Positions 51,776 to 63,183 of a DNA stretch of 64,000 nucleotides are shown one piece after another. The position numbers were made by a program, and so were the translations under genes. The stretch is from Amblyomma americanum. Its lineage: Eukaryota; Arthropoda; Arachnida; Ixodida; Ixodidae. Under the pieces are notes generated by a model. The model was not told the origin of the DNA. It worked only from the letters and a program-made list of their open reading frames with translations, and did no database searches. Every line of letters begins with the position of its first letter. Position 1 is the first letter of the stretch. The DNA lies in assembly GCF_052857255.1 (NCBI RefSeq), contig NC_135497.1, forward strand, positions 549,053,531-549,117,530, given 5' to 3'.

Positions 51776-53085
51776 CCCCTCCAAGACGTTTTCTTCCGAC
51801 CAGGATAAGTACCGCCAACCTCCCCTCCCCCACGGTTTTTCCTCCTCACACAGCCTTCCGACTTCCGGTCTAGAACGGAAGAAAGCGCTGCCATTTTGTT
51901 TCTCGGTTCTCGGTGCGAGGTTGTGCATGGAGGCTGTGGCGGTGTTGCGTCACTGCTATTTTCATTCATCGCCGTATTTCTCTTTGGGTGCTATTGTTTG
52001 AAACAGTGTCGGAAAAAGAAGCACCTGCATCGCGCTAGTGGTTTGTGTTCCCATGGGATGATGACACCGTGTGAAAAGCGTCGAAATTTCTGAGCGTTCA
52101 AGCCACGAACTTGACCGACGCCGAGCGACAGGGATCGGAGCCGCTGCTTGTTGATCCCGTGGGACGCGTTCACACCTCGTTAACACCGGTGCTCTCGAAT
52201 TATGTGCTTGCATCACAGATTTTTATTCGCTAGATCAACGTCTCGGTAAAACGATGAGCGCGATGTCCGAACGGGAGTAGCACTTTTTTCCCTTACCTGC
52301 CAGCTGGATCGATGCGGCTACATCGATGTTAAAAATTTGTTTCAGCTACGACAGCAAAACGTATTTCGCTAATAGCTCAAACCACTGACCCCGTGCTACC
52401 CTGCAGCCTTGCGAGGGCGGACTGCATTGTTTCTGGTCTATCATTCTCATATTTAGGTCGATGTGCTGCTGACGACGAAGTGATGCATCCTAGGAAGCAC
52501 TGCGCGTTTGTTTCGCACGATCCTCGGCTGCGCTCTGCATGTTGAGTGCTACAATACTGATGTATTTTGAGTAGTGACGTATTGGAAAGTTAACTCTATA
52601 GGGGCAACATATTGTAAGTGGTGCAGAAAGAAAGGTGCATTTGAAAGGCGTAACACGATATTGTGCTTTTTTGCTGGTGCCTTGCTTGCGTGATAACCTG
52701 TCGTGTCCGGTTAATACGGCCCCCGTTGCTGATTTAAATTATAGACACTTTTTATGAAGGCCAAACTTCGTTAACGTATTTGCTCCTAGTTAATATTGAA
52801 ACTCGCTATCTGGACAGTCAACTGTCTAAAAATGCACAAAGCCCAATAATGCTCGTACATTCGTCGCATTAATGTGGACAGCGATGACAACAAATTCTCG
52901 ATTGCCCAAACTAATTTTTTTTTCCCTGTAACTTGAGAGCTGCACACTAGCGGAATGTAATGCGAACGCGATGCAAACGTTTTAATGATGGCCTTTTATT
53001 TTTAATGATGGTTTTAAGGATGGCCATAATACCTCTTTGTGAGAGGTATTATAGATAGATGGCTAGCGCAAGAGGGTAAAAAAGC
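51776..53085. other. Unassigned region
   Basis: A 65-codon plus frame (51896-52093) with a hydrophobic stretch (VASLLFSFIAVFLFGCYCL) is the only notable frame. I do not recognise it and it may be chance. The rest shows no coding or repeat features. Confidence 0.4.
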
Positions 53086-53640
53086 ACACAAAGGCTGTGG
53101 CGAGCAAGAACCCCATGTATACTGCCATGCTGACGTAGTATATTATATCCCCCTGTCATGTGCCAAAGTCTACATAATAGAGAAAGGGCTGGAAGGTGGA
53201 ATTCTCGAAGAGCACAAAACATATGAACAAGGGCTTAAATGAATGAAATCAGATGAAGAATAAAATGAATATGGGGAGCCTCATGTGCTAACCAACATTT
53301 CGTCGGACAAAGATGCCCTCTTGTCAAGACAGACAGGATGCTGTATCAATGTTTTCATTGATGAGCATGAGAGGTAAATTAAAAACCAGGAGCAACGTCA
53401 CCTACCGACGCATTGCCTGGCACACAAATGGATGCGTCTACTGGCAAAAGCAAGATTCTGCGCAAGTGAAATAAAAAAACACGAGGAAGCATATTTTATC
53501 AAAAAAGAAGGCAACAGAATATATCCGTGACACATCAGACTATAACAGTGAAAAACATTTTCTCGGACACAGTGATGACAGTGTCCTCCCCCCCCCTTTT
53601 TTATATCTGCTTTTCGTACCCTTTTGATCCTCTACTGACA
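53086..53640 (+). mobile_element. Penelope-like fragment PLE-3, GIY-YIG domain split by a ~155-bp insert
   Basis: VVYYIPLSCAKVYI (53130-53172) is the first half of a Penelope GIY-YIG domain, and QTGCCINVFIDEHERSIKNQ (53327-53390) the second half. LAKARFCASEIKKHEEAYFI and KKEGNRIYP follow. The intervening 53173-53326 interrupts exactly between Y-I and G-Q-T and contains CCAACATTTCGTCGGAC. No RT remains. Confidence 0.75.
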
Positions 53641-54564
53641 AAAATATTTAAATGTGCTTGCTCCTGGAATAAAGTTTTCAAATTTCCGCTCATCCTATCT
53701 TGCCATCACTTGTTAACGCCCCTTTTGCGCAACCTATCTATCCATCGATCAGAACCAACTTGTCCGACAACGCATCCTCAAGATAAGCACTAGCAGCTCA
53801 TGGGATGTGAACAGGCATAGCAGGAGGTACATAAATCGCATCACGAGACGCAGTCAACTCTTTTAGGCCATTAGGTGTTTCTAACTGCACCGGATTGTTT
53901 TACAGGTATCTGAAACCAGGGTGATACAGTTCTGCTAATGGTCTTGAAGATTTTGTCCAATTTTCACTTTACCGTGCCCCATCATGGACAAAAAATCTAC
54001 ATCAGGAAGTTTCACTTTCTGAATAATTGTTCTTCTACATGAATAATTATTATGCACAACCGCTTTATGGACAGTTTTGCTTAGGAAACACAGCTTCCAT
54101 ATTAAGGAGGCGCGATCGTACTGAACTGAAGTAGTAGGGCGCGGCATACACAAGTTAAAATAACTGTTGCTAACGCACGGACAAAAACCTCATTCAGAAC
54201 CAGCATGCAAGTAATACAGCACACATCTTGTTTTTCTCATCATTTACTACTTTCCACAAACTTCAAATTTTAAGTTCAACATGACGGCAAGAAGCTTACA
54301 AATGACTGTAGTGACATTCAGCTCAAGAACAAAGCTGCAAATGGCCATCAAAGGCATTTGCAATCCAAATAACCTCCGACCAGTGTGACGGTCCGTGGTT
54401 TATTTATTAAAATATATTGCAGAGTAGGTTGACTCCAAGCACGAGTGAGTACAATTAAAAAAGTACAGGCATCCAAATAACACTAGCTGCAAAAGTAACA
54501 AAATACATCAAATCAAGACATTAACACTGCTCGAAGGACCCGCCATAGTAGGGAGCACTCCTTA
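53641..54564. other. Unassigned AT-rich region
   Basis: No feature recognised; an AATAAA-type motif near 53670 follows PLE-3. Confidence 0.4.
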
Positions 54565-54690
54565 TAGCCTATTTTTGCTAAAACAAACGCATTTAAGCAC
54601 AGTTTCTTCCCTCAAACAATAGCAGATTGGAATGCACTCCCTGACTCCATTTTTTCAAATAAATTAGTTCTTTTGTTTCAGCATAAGACG
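54565..54690 (+). pseudogene. LINE C-terminal remnant
   Basis: Plus-strand reading (with frame changes) gives FAKTNAFKHSFFPQTIADWN-like sequence, matching the F-P-R-T-I-x-D-W-N-x-L-x-x-x end of CR1/Jockey ORF2 (compare FFPRTITDWNNL in LINE B). Confidence 0.55.
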
Positions 54691-54791
54691 GAACACAGAG
54701 CCTGATGCAGGGGCAGAAGCTAAAGGCTGGTGGTGCCTTACGACGCCTCTGAACCTTAACAGTCTACAGCGGTACACATACAATACAAATC

Positions 54792-55689
54792 TTAGAAGAA
54801 AGAATAAAGTGTGCCTCCTGTAACCACAAAATATAAAAAATACAGCATTTGACACTTGTACAAAAACTTATTGCATATATTGTTGCACACAAATGACACA
54901 TAACAAATCACGCATAATAGGACGCTACGCAAATTACATGAAAAAATGAGCACAAATAGCTGTTGTACAAAATCAGACAAAAAATATATATAATTGTCAA
55001 TGAAACTGAATAATATTGCTTGAAACGACACAAAAGCAAGATAAGAGCCATTTATAGAGTCATTTTGTGTTATACACTGTTTTACGTTTCGTTTGTGAGA
55101 CGACAGTAAAACATGAAAAATACTGTTCAATTATGGCTATACTTAAATTGGCAAGATAACAATAGCTCCCTCAAGTTGGCCTTTAAATGATTTTAATTTG
55201 CATTCAATGTTTAGCTTACATTCAAATTTGTTTAAGATCGCAGGTATTTGACACGCCATTGTTTGCATTCCATAATTGGTTGGGATTTTTGGTGTTCGAT
55301 GTTTTCGGTGCCTCAAAAGGTATTAACCGTTTTCGGAGTCAATAATTTTGTACAGTTTCTTCTGATGTATTAATTGCAGTGCTTTTAAATAATATAACTG
55401 GTGTGCCTTTATGATGTCATGTTTCTTAAACAGAGTAGCGGTTCTTAAGTCCTGTACATTGCCACGATAAGATTCAAAGCAGTGCAAGATTTTCTTCTGC
55501 AAAGTGATAAGCTAAGTATAATTGTATTGTGTAGTAGTGCCCCAAACCATTAAGCCGTAGGTTAATTTGGAATAAAAAAGTGAATAAATGTTCTTTTTAG
55601 CCAGAAAGGTGTGAGCGCAGATATTCTATAAAGACCTTCAACTGTGCGGGCAAGTTCTACACTTAGGTTTCTTACGTGCAAAGACCAGC
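54792..55689 (-). pseudogene. LINE A C-terminus and 3' UTR
   Basis: Minus strand: thumb-like remnants (VWYGALL-type region near 55540) and FECKLNIECKLKSFKGQLEG near 55150-55240, a typical C-terminus, then non-coding AT-rich sequence. Confidence 0.6.
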
Positions 55690-56010
55690 TCAAGTCTTCC
55701 TGAAACCAAACCCCAAGAAATTCTTAACTTGTCTTATAAAGGTTTTCTCAAATTTCACGTTAAGTTTGCAGTGTAGAGGTTTCTTGGCAGGACGAAATAT
55801 GACATTTGTTGTTTTTAAGGCGTTTAATCTTAACTTTTTTCTGCTTAACCAGTTTGAAGGATGCACAAGGTAGTCATTTACAGAGGATTCTAGTGTCAGG
55901 AGGCTATGCGAACAGAAGACATTGGTATCATCAGCATACATTATGGTTTGAGCAATAGTTCTGCTCAAACCATAATGTATGCTGATGATACCAATGTCTT
56001 CTCTTCGCAT
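55690..56010 (-). pseudogene. LINE A RT C-terminal half
   Basis: TIMYADDTNVFCSHSLLTLE carries the catalytic YADD (55927-55938), then WLSRKKLRLNALKTTNVIFR and VKNFLGFGF. The first ~15 residues of the frame come from an inverted copy rather than true RT sequence. Confidence 0.8.
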
Positions 56011-56043
56011 AACCTACTGACACTAGAATCCTCTGTAAATGAC
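55874..56043. repeat. Inverted duplication of the LINE A YADD segment
   Basis: Arms of about 83 bp (55874-55955 and 55960-56043) match as inverse copies with about four mismatches around a short centre (GAGCAATAGTTCTGCTC). Both arms encode the same RT segment on opposite strands. Confidence 0.92.
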
Positions 56044-56530
56044 CATTTTGACGATGCCATTGATATAGACAAGAAATAGTAATGAACCCAATACTGATCC
56101 TTGTGGTACTCCTTGTTTTATCTTTGTGAGTGTTGATACCGCATCATTAAATTTTACTAACTGATAACGATCACTCAGATAGCTATTTAGAAGACCTAGT
56201 ACAACACCTCGGACACCGTATCTTGATAATTGTTTTAGTAATAAATCGAACTTCACGGAATCAAAAGCTTTCTGAATGTCTAGAAACAAACCTAGTGTAT
56301 ATTTTCTACATTCCATGTTTTCAATTATCCTGTCTTTGATGTGTACGAGAGCGTGTTCTGCCGACCGATATTTGCGAAAGCCATATTGACATTGAGTTAT
56401 CACTTGATGCTTTTCAAAAAATGAAACTAGTTTTGCATGAATGACGCTTTCAAATATTTTAGATACTGCAGACAGTACTGAAATAGGTCGGTAGCCGATG
56501 CATTTAATACTTTCTTTTGTAGGACTGCCA
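56023..56530 (-). pseudogene. LINE A RT N-terminal half
   Basis: YRPISVLSAVSKIFESVIHA (near 56440-56510), QCQYGFRKYRSAEHALVHIK, LFLDIQKAFDSVKFDLLLKQ (motif A) and IKQGVPQGSVLGSLLFLVYI (motif B). The frame 56023-56403 is clean; it ends where the inverted duplication starts. Confidence 0.85.
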
Positions 56531-56562
56531 CGAGCAGCGGCTCGTCCGACGCTTTAGAGTGC

Positions 56563-57795
56563 ATGAGTACTCCGAACAGTGAATCTATATTTATGCAACC
56601 TGCAACTGACCAGGAAATAATATCTGTAATCCAGAACCTAAAAAATAGTACATCCCGAGATATCGATGACCTTCAGGTGCGGCCTGTGAAACACGTAGCC
56701 GACATCATTGCTCCAGGTCTTGCCAACATATTTATTACATGTTTAACAACAGCAGTCTTTCCGGCCAAAATACAGATTGGGAAAGTAACTGTAATATATA
56801 AAAAAGGTGACCGAAACGATCTGAGCAACTATAGACCGGTGTCCATATTACCTGTGTTTTCGAAGGTCTTTGAAAAACTTTTGCACATACGCTTATCCAA
56901 ATTAATTGACAAATACAATCTTCTTACTTCACATCACTATGGCTTTACTAAAAACAAATCAACCGAACTGGCACTTCTTGCACAAAAAGAATTTATTCTT
57001 GAACAGTTTGAACAAAACTTTCTGGCACTTGGTGTATTTGTCGATTTTTCAAAGGCCTTCCATTTGGTGGATTACAATATTCTGTTGCTAAAACTAGAGC
57101 TATATGGCATCCGCGGAACTGCCTTACAACTAATAAGGTCGTATTTATCTCAGAGAAAGCAAGTGGTTCAGCTAAATAATGCCCGTTCTGCAATTAAATT
57201 TATCCACGCTGGTGTACCACAAGGTAGTATACTAGGACCACTGCTGTTTAATCTATACCTTAATGATATTATAAACATAAACCCTGAAGTAACATTTATT
57301 ATGTACGCGGATGATGCGAGCATCTTTTTCTCCGGAAAAAATATCTCAGAAATAATATCCGCATGTAACGACACAATGATAGCGTTGGGAAAATGGGCAA
57401 CAAATAATTCCATGCGTATAAATGAACAGAAAACCAAAGCAATCTTTTTTCGGCCAATAAACAAAATCATCCCGCCACATCATGCCATAGCACTAAACTT
57501 CCGTAACGTAGAAATTGTGGAGAGTTTCAAGTGTCTTGGAGTAATTTTCTCCTCCCATATGTCTTGGAATGATCACATAAACTATCTCATAACAAAGTTA
57601 GCTCAAATCACCGGCTTGGTAGGCAGTTTAAAATATCAGCTATCAACGAGATCCAAATTGCTTTTATATAACTCACTTTTTTACTCGCACCTTAACTATT
57701 GTCAACTCGTATGGGGAACCGCAGCACCGTCTATTTTACAGCGCATACATCTTTTACAGAAAAAATACATACGTCATGTCATCAAAGCCGCCCCG
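56563..57795 (+). CDS. LINE C reverse transcriptase, intact domain
   Basis: 411-codon open frame covering a complete non-LTR RT: IGKVTVIYKKGDRNDLSNYR then PVSILPVFSKVFEKLL, YGFTKNKSTELALL, GVFVDFSKAFHLVDYNILLL (motif A), HAGVPQGSILGPLLFNLYLN (motif B), FIMYADDASIFFSGK (YADD at 57304-57315), FKCLGVIFSSHMSWNDHINY and the thumb. The frame enters LINE B sequence at about 57796 and stops at once. The product would lack its C-terminus; no endonuclease is attached. Confidence 0.9.
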
Positions 57796-58061
57796 TAATT
57801 ATGAAGTTTCAGGACTACAGAGAAAAACTTTCGGTGTTACAGGCTTGTTCGGGGCTGAAAGGAACCAAATTCTCTGTGGCTGAAGACTTTTCCAGCCGAG
57901 TTCGTGAAATTAGAAAAAAGCTGTGGCAAAGCTGTGCAGTGGAGAAGGCTAACGGCGCTAAAGCCAAACTGATATTTGATAAGCTGGTTATCGACGGTGC
58001 TATGTTCGGATGGGACGAAGTGAAGAATGAGCCCTATCGTATATCTAAAAAGAGGGAATGA
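57796..58061 (+). CDS. LINE B ORF1, C-terminal part
   Basis: Frame reads MKFQDYREKLSVLQACSGLK, FSVAEDFSSRVREIRKKLWQ and KAKLIFDKLVIDGAMFGWDE, ending ISKKRE. This resembles the C-terminal nucleic-acid-binding domain of L1-type ORF1 proteins (RRM followed by CTD, with the A-R/L-I-x-D-x-L-x-I-D-G pattern). It is followed by ORF2 after a 12-bp gap. Confidence 0.75.
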
Positions 58062-58073
58062 CAGACGCATATT

Positions 58074-60818
58074 ATGAACAAAAGGTTCACACTGATAAAC
58101 GTCAACTGTCGAAGTATTGTCTGCAAAGCTACGCAACTTGAGGGCCTGCTGTTGACGTATGATGTAGAAATCGCTGCACTCACTGAAACCTGGTTGGGAA
58201 AAAATATTTTTGACAGCGAATTCGTACCACAAAACTACAAAGTTTTTCGCAAAGACCGAGATGGAAGGGGCGGTGGAGTGGCCATACTGTTCAAATCTTC
58301 ACTGCAAGTCTTTAGAATGCCAGATATTGACGATGTAGAAGGCATCTTTTGTAAATTTTACAAAAACAATGTTCGTTACGTTTTAGGAGCCGTGTACAGG
58401 CCACCCAATTCCTCTGTAGCACTCCTAGTGAATCTAAAAAAATATATTGAGCGCCATATAAAACAGAATGATAGGCTAATGTTGAATGGCGATTTTAATT
58501 TACCAAACATAGACTGGACTGCCTTTTCGCATTCTAATAACATCATTGAGCAAACTATGCTTGATATTTCTATTGCCTTTGACCTGCTTCAGGTAGTTAA
58601 AGATCCTACTAGAGTCCACAATGGTTCATATTCAATTCTTGATCTATTTTTTGTAAATGGTACTGTCAAAGAAAATGTCGAATGCTATGTAACGACCGGT
58701 ATTTCTGATCACAAAGCTGTTGTACTGACATTGATAAATGCAAACTTTGATCGCCGAAATACTGTCGGTTTCTTTCCTAATTTTTCTCGTGCACATGATG
58801 AATCTATTTTTGATATGCTCGACTTTCATTATGACCGCTTTATGAATTTTAATGGAAATGTGAATGACTTATGGCTATTTTTCAAAAGTGTTGTCTTTCA
58901 GTGTATTGAACGCTTCGTTCCAAAAATTGCAAAAAAGTCCCCAAAATGTAACCCTTGGATAACACGAGAGACATTACGCTCACAACGAAAGCTAAAAAGA
59001 ATGAAAAAAAGGTTAAAAGCAGGAAACTATTCCCAAACGATCATTGATGAACAAACATAAAAACTCAAACAGCTGATTGCCCATGACAAGGAAAAGTACT
59101 TTTCTACTCAGCTACCTACCTTCATTAAAACATGCCCTGAGAAATTCTGGAGGCAGATAACTCCAGCTTCACGATCTCATGATACTTTCAAAGTAAATGG
59201 AATATGTGAGCGTGATGATGCTTTGGTGTCCACGGCTTTCAATGACTACTTCAAATCGGTGTTTACGCAGGATGACAGCTCTCTTCCCTGCTATTCCGTG
59301 AATTTGCCTTCAATTCCTGATGTTGTGATTTCCGAGGCAGGTGTTCTCAATTTATTATTGAAGCTTGATGTAAAAAAATCTCCCGGACCAGATGACATTC
59401 CCAACGCATTCCTGAAGCGTTATGCAGAATGGTGTGCCAAGTACTTATGCATCTTATTTAACAAATCACTAAATGAAGGATCATTACCGGATGACTGGAG
59501 AACGGCAAGAATCAAACCAATTCACAAAACTGGAGACAAAGCATCTATTCAGAATTACCGTCCGATATCGTTAACATCTACAGCATGCAAGGTCTTGGAA
59601 CACATCATTCATAAACATATAGCAGATTTTCTTGAACAAAACAATTTTCTAACTAATGCACAGCATGGCTTCAGACGAGGATTTTCCACTGCCACTCAGC
59701 TAGTACAAACTATACATGATTTTGCGCAGGCAATAAATGAAGGAAAGCAGACTGACGCTATATTTATGGACTTTAAAAAAGCATTTGATAAAGTTTCGCA
59801 AAACAAACTTCTTCACAAATTAGGTAATGTACTAAAAAATGACAAATTACTTGCATGGATTACAGCCTACTTAAGAAACCGTCTTCAGTTTGTAGTAGTA
59901 AATAATTCCCCTTCCCCTCCAGTTCCTGTTGATTCCGGCGTTCCCCAAGGATCTGTTCTTGGGCCACTCCTCTTCTTGATTTTTAATAATGACATTGTCG
60001 ATAACATCTCAGTTTCTGTTAGATTATATGCTGACGATTGTGTGTTATATGAAAAGATTACTACTACTGAGGACCAAGTACGGTTAAATAACGATTTCAC
60101 TAAGATAATAACATGGTGTGACCAATGGCAAATGTGCGTTAATTATGATAAAACAGTGTTCATGCGTATAACCCAGAAAAAGAAGCCTCTTTTGTTTAAC
60201 TATACTGCTAAAAACAAAGTTCTCTCTCAAGTGAATACTTACAAATACCTAGGTCTGCGGATCTGCAATAACCTCTCCTGGACAGAGCACATTGACAACG
60301 TTACAGCTAATGCCCTACGCAAACTATTTTTCCTCCGACGTGCTCTGAAGCTCGGCCCCCCCAGTGTACGTTCACTTTCGTATAACACTATTATTCGCCC
60401 TATGTTAGAATATGCCGTCATAATCTGGGATCCTTTCACTAAATCTAACATTGCTAAATTAGACAGAGTCCGAAAGAAAGCAGCACGGTTTATTTACAAT
60501 TCATATAACCGCACATCTATCACTGCACTTCTTAATCAAAGTGGTTTGCTTCCAGTCTCTCATAGAAATCGCATCTGTCGTCTAAAATTTTTATTTCAGT
60601 TAATCAAAGGTCAGTACAATATTGACACATCCAATATTATATCGTTCTCCTCAGGGTACAACACAAGACAACGCCATGATTTTACAGTAACACCATTAAA
60701 CGCACGAAATAACACCTTTAAGTACTCTTTTTTCCCCAGAACGATTACAGACTGGAATAATCTAACTAATGATGCAGTAACCCAAACTTCACTAAAAAGG
60801 TTTGAAAGCCACCTTTAA
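58074..60818 (+). CDS. LINE B ORF2: endonuclease-RT, single in-frame stop
   Basis: One phase runs 915 codons with a lone TAA at 59058-59060. Endonuclease (residues 1-230): INVNCRSIVCKATQLEGLLL, AALTETWLGK, LNGDFNLPNIDW and TTGISDHKAVVLTL, all catalytic blocks kept. RT (about residues 390-800): FWRQITPAS, SPGPDDIPNAFLKRYAEWCA, SIQNYRPISLTSTACKVLEH, QHGFRRGFSTATQLVQTIHD, AIFMDFKKAFDKVSQNKLLH, VPQGSVLGPLLFLIFNNDIV and VRLYADDCVLYEK (YADD 60027-60038). The C-terminus is YNTRQRHDFTVTPLNARNNT with FFPRTITDWNNL. No RNase H. The stop falls in the EN-RT linker. Confidence 0.93.
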
Positions 60819-61017
60819 CTTTTTTATAATGTCGTACCGCTACATTTCTTTGTTTCATTGTTTCTTGATCTTAAATTGTTGATCAATTGTTCTTGATTGT
60901 TTGCTTGTTCCTGAGGTCGTTTTTGTTGTTTCCAGAATTTATGTATTGTGTGCCCACCCCTGCGAAGGTCTTGTAAAAGATCGCAGTATCAATAAATAAA
61001 TAAAATAAATAAATAAT
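60819..61017 (+). terminator. LINE B 3' UTR with poly(A)-signal tail
   Basis: T-rich UTR, a TGCGAAGGTCTTGTAAAAGA block, then repeated AATAAA units (60991-61017) that serve as poly(A) signals and as the tail. Confidence 0.75.
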
Positions 61018-61317
61018 ACATCACACCGATCCCACACTGCAGACCTTTTTCACAATGCCAAGGTAATTAGTATATACAACTTATATAAATACCGACTCAG
61101 CGTGAAGATCAAAACAGAATTAAGACACAATCTGAATAGCTTACAGGGTCTTGCAAACTTGCAAACCAATTTGCCACGATACCCCACTAGATATGCAGAA
61201 CGGTGGTTAGTTCCTACTCCTCGTCTGAACACCGGGAAACAGCGCCTATCCTACACGTTACCCTCTCTTTTGAACACCTACAAATTAGATGGGTTTGATT
61301 TATTTTCATGTCCTTAA
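61018..61317 (+). pseudogene. LINE C ORF2 C-terminus, detached
   Basis: Resumes as SHTADLFHNAKVISIYNLYK, then LPRYPTRYAERWLVPTPRLN and GKQRLSYTLPSLLNTYKLDG, ending at a stop. It fits directly after HVIKAAP at 57795, which shows that LINE B split one frame. Confidence 0.85.
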
Positions 61318-61562
61318 AGAAATCTCCGCCTTATGTATAGTTCATGATTTCGGATACTTTCATTTTCTGTGATTTCATGTTATTCTGTTTGTACTGTGAC
61401 TACTGTGCCAAATTGTGTACAGATTTGATGTATTGTTGTGCTTCTTCTGCCAAAAAAAAGGAAAAAAAACAGGGGCTGTGGGCTGGTCAAGCTGCCTGCG
61501 AGCAGCTTTTTTCCCGCCGTCCTCCCATCCAAATTTACGATGGCAAATAAAGATTATTATTA

Positions 61563-62167
61563 AGATAAAGTATTTGTATCATCTTCTTTGAATATTGCAG
61601 TGGCTTTGGCGATATTTAATTGGTTAGGAAATACGCCTGTTCTTAGAGTGAGGTTAATTATGTGTCTAAGAACTTCATATATTAAAGGCGATATTAACTT
61701 TATTTCATTTGGATAAAATTCATCCAGCCCTGGAGATATATTATTTTTAAGCTTGCAGATTATACTTGAAGTTTCACTTGGATCAGTAGGCCTCAGGAAA
61801 AGGATCAGTAGGCCTCAGGACTCAATATTGTGTCCACTGGCATACTGTCATCACGGACAGTTGCACTCATGATATGGTAGGAGCCAGCATCCACAAAATG
61901 TGTGTTCATTGCATCAGCTAGCCGTTCACCGATGAGTGTTTTACCCTCGACTACGAGCTGCGTAATCCTATCCCAAGCTTTTGTTCTTGAAGTGAGCGAG
62001 TTTACAGCCCCCCATATTCGTCGCTTACTATTATTATATATGCTCTCAAAAAGATTCTGGTAGTAGTATTGTTTGGCTTTTCTTAACTGGGTCGTTAAAG
62101 CATTCCGGTACTTCTTAAATTCTGTCAATGTATTTGGATCTTGTGAACGAATGAAATCATGGAACAA
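61563..62167 (-). pseudogene. LINE A linker and RT start
   Basis: Minus frame 61805-62167 (FIRSQDPNTLTEFKKYRNAL, KQYYYQNLFESIYNNSKRRI, then IWGAVNSLTSRTKAWDRITQ) is the region between endonuclease and RT. Next come LKNNISPGLDEFYPNEIKLI and VFPNQLNIAKATAIFKEDD (61570-61760). A short 16-bp direct duplication (GGATCAGTAGGCCTCA at about 61780-61820) lies at a frame break. Confidence 0.8.
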
Positions 62168-62342
62168 CTTATTTTTATTTTGATATGGTGATAAAGCTCC
62201 GAATTAACCCAAGATTTCTTGTGTTTTCTTCTTTTACGACCGGACGGTGTTAATACAGGAAATGCGGCATTGTATGAAGCGCGCAGTAAAGAAAAGAATT
62301 TCTCGTAGGCGCTATCTGCATTCTCCTCGTTGTATACCTCAC

Positions 62343-63119
62343 TTAGTCAATCAGACTGACCAAGTGGAAAAACTCTTTTTGCGTTTCAAGGCTTATGGCT
62401 CGGCTACCTTCTCTTTTATTCTTGTGCTTGTCATAATGCTTTGTAATTGAAAAAAGCAGAAAAACTGGCGGATGATCTCTAAGATCATACGAAAATATTC
62501 CACTGCTGATGTCTTGTGTACAGAAGTTTGTTATGCAAACATCCAAAACAGTGGCAGTCTGTTTTGTAAGTCCTGTTGGTTCACTTATATGGTTTGCTAA
62601 GCCATACGTAGATAATAGTGCCTCAAAATTTTCTGCGTAAGGATCATTGGAACTTAATTCAATATTGATGTACCCAATAATATTGCAGGATGCGTTTGAA
62701 AAGACAGGGGAAGCCAACAGTAAGTCCACAAACTCTGCGAAACGACCTTTGTGCCCTAGCGGTAGACGATAAACAGCGATCACCAGTATTTTATCGATAC
62801 GCAAGCACAAATATTCATTATCGGCATTCATTAGCGAGAAATCACCGAACACTTTATAAGAAAAGGTATTCTTAAAGTAGACAGCCAGCCCTCCATCCTT
62901 CTTTTGCCTACGACAGACATGTTCAGACCGATAACCTGGAAAGTTTGGTTTTGTGTCATTGTCTGAAAGCCATGTTTCAGTAAAGGATAGAATATCGAAC
63001 CCGACTGACAACGAATGCAAAAAAAACAGAAATGTCATCTGCCTTTGGCCGAATGCTTCTACAGTTTGCATGTAATGCAGAAAAAAACTTGCCACAAGAG
63101 AACTCAGGATTAAAAGCAT
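62343..63119 (-). CDS. LINE A endonuclease domain
   Basis: 258-codon minus-strand frame: FDILSFTETWLSDNDTKPNF (E-T-W-L), KKDGGLAVYFKNTFSYKVFG, LVIAVYRLPLGHKGRFAEFV, SCNIIGYINIELSSNDPYAE (the G-D-F/I-N block read G-Y-I-N, so a catalytic Asp is lost), VLDVCITNFC and SYDLRDHPPVFLLF (S-D-H read R-D-H). Two changed active-site positions suggest a dead nuclease although the frame is open. Confidence 0.82.
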   Translation of the reverse strand: MLLILSSLVASFFLHYMQTVEAFGQRQMTFLFFLHSLSVGFDILSFTETWLSDNDTKPNFPGYRSEHVCRRQKKDGGLAVYFKNTFSYKVFGDFSLMNADNEYLCLRIDKILVIAVYRLPLGHKGRFAEFVDLLLASPVFSNASCNIIGYINIELSSNDPYAENFEALLSTYGLANHISEPTGLTKQTATVLDVCITNFCTQDISSGIFSYDLRDHPPVFLLFSITKHYDKHKNKREGSRAISLETQKEFFHLVSLID

Positions 63120-63183
63120 AAACTGTGTAGTATCTGCAGTTATCCTCTGGGTTCATCAACATGAAAAAGGAAAGGCAAATAAT

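Larger units (their letters stand above)
57796..61017 (+). mobile_element. LINE B: young 5'-truncated LINE inserted in LINE C
   Basis: Contains the C-terminal part of ORF1, a complete ORF2 (58074-60818, one nonsense codon) and a 3' UTR ending AATAAATAAATAAA at 60991-61017. 5' truncation lies inside ORF1. Sequence style matches LINE G. Target duplication was not clear by eye. Confidence 0.9.
56531..61562 (+). mobile_element. LINE C: plus-strand LINE inserted in LINE A and split by LINE B
   Basis: 5'-truncated LINE. RT (56563-57795) is interrupted by LINE B and resumes at 61020 with its C-terminus to the stop at 61315-61317. The 3' UTR ends with AATAAAG and (ATT)n at 61545-61562, right where LINE A sequence resumes. 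Confidence 0.88.

Noticed and set aside
51896..52093. Small membrane protein (one hydrophobic helix)
   Set aside because: No ATG start with context, no homologue recognised, and composition could arise by chance; left as a note in the spacer entry.
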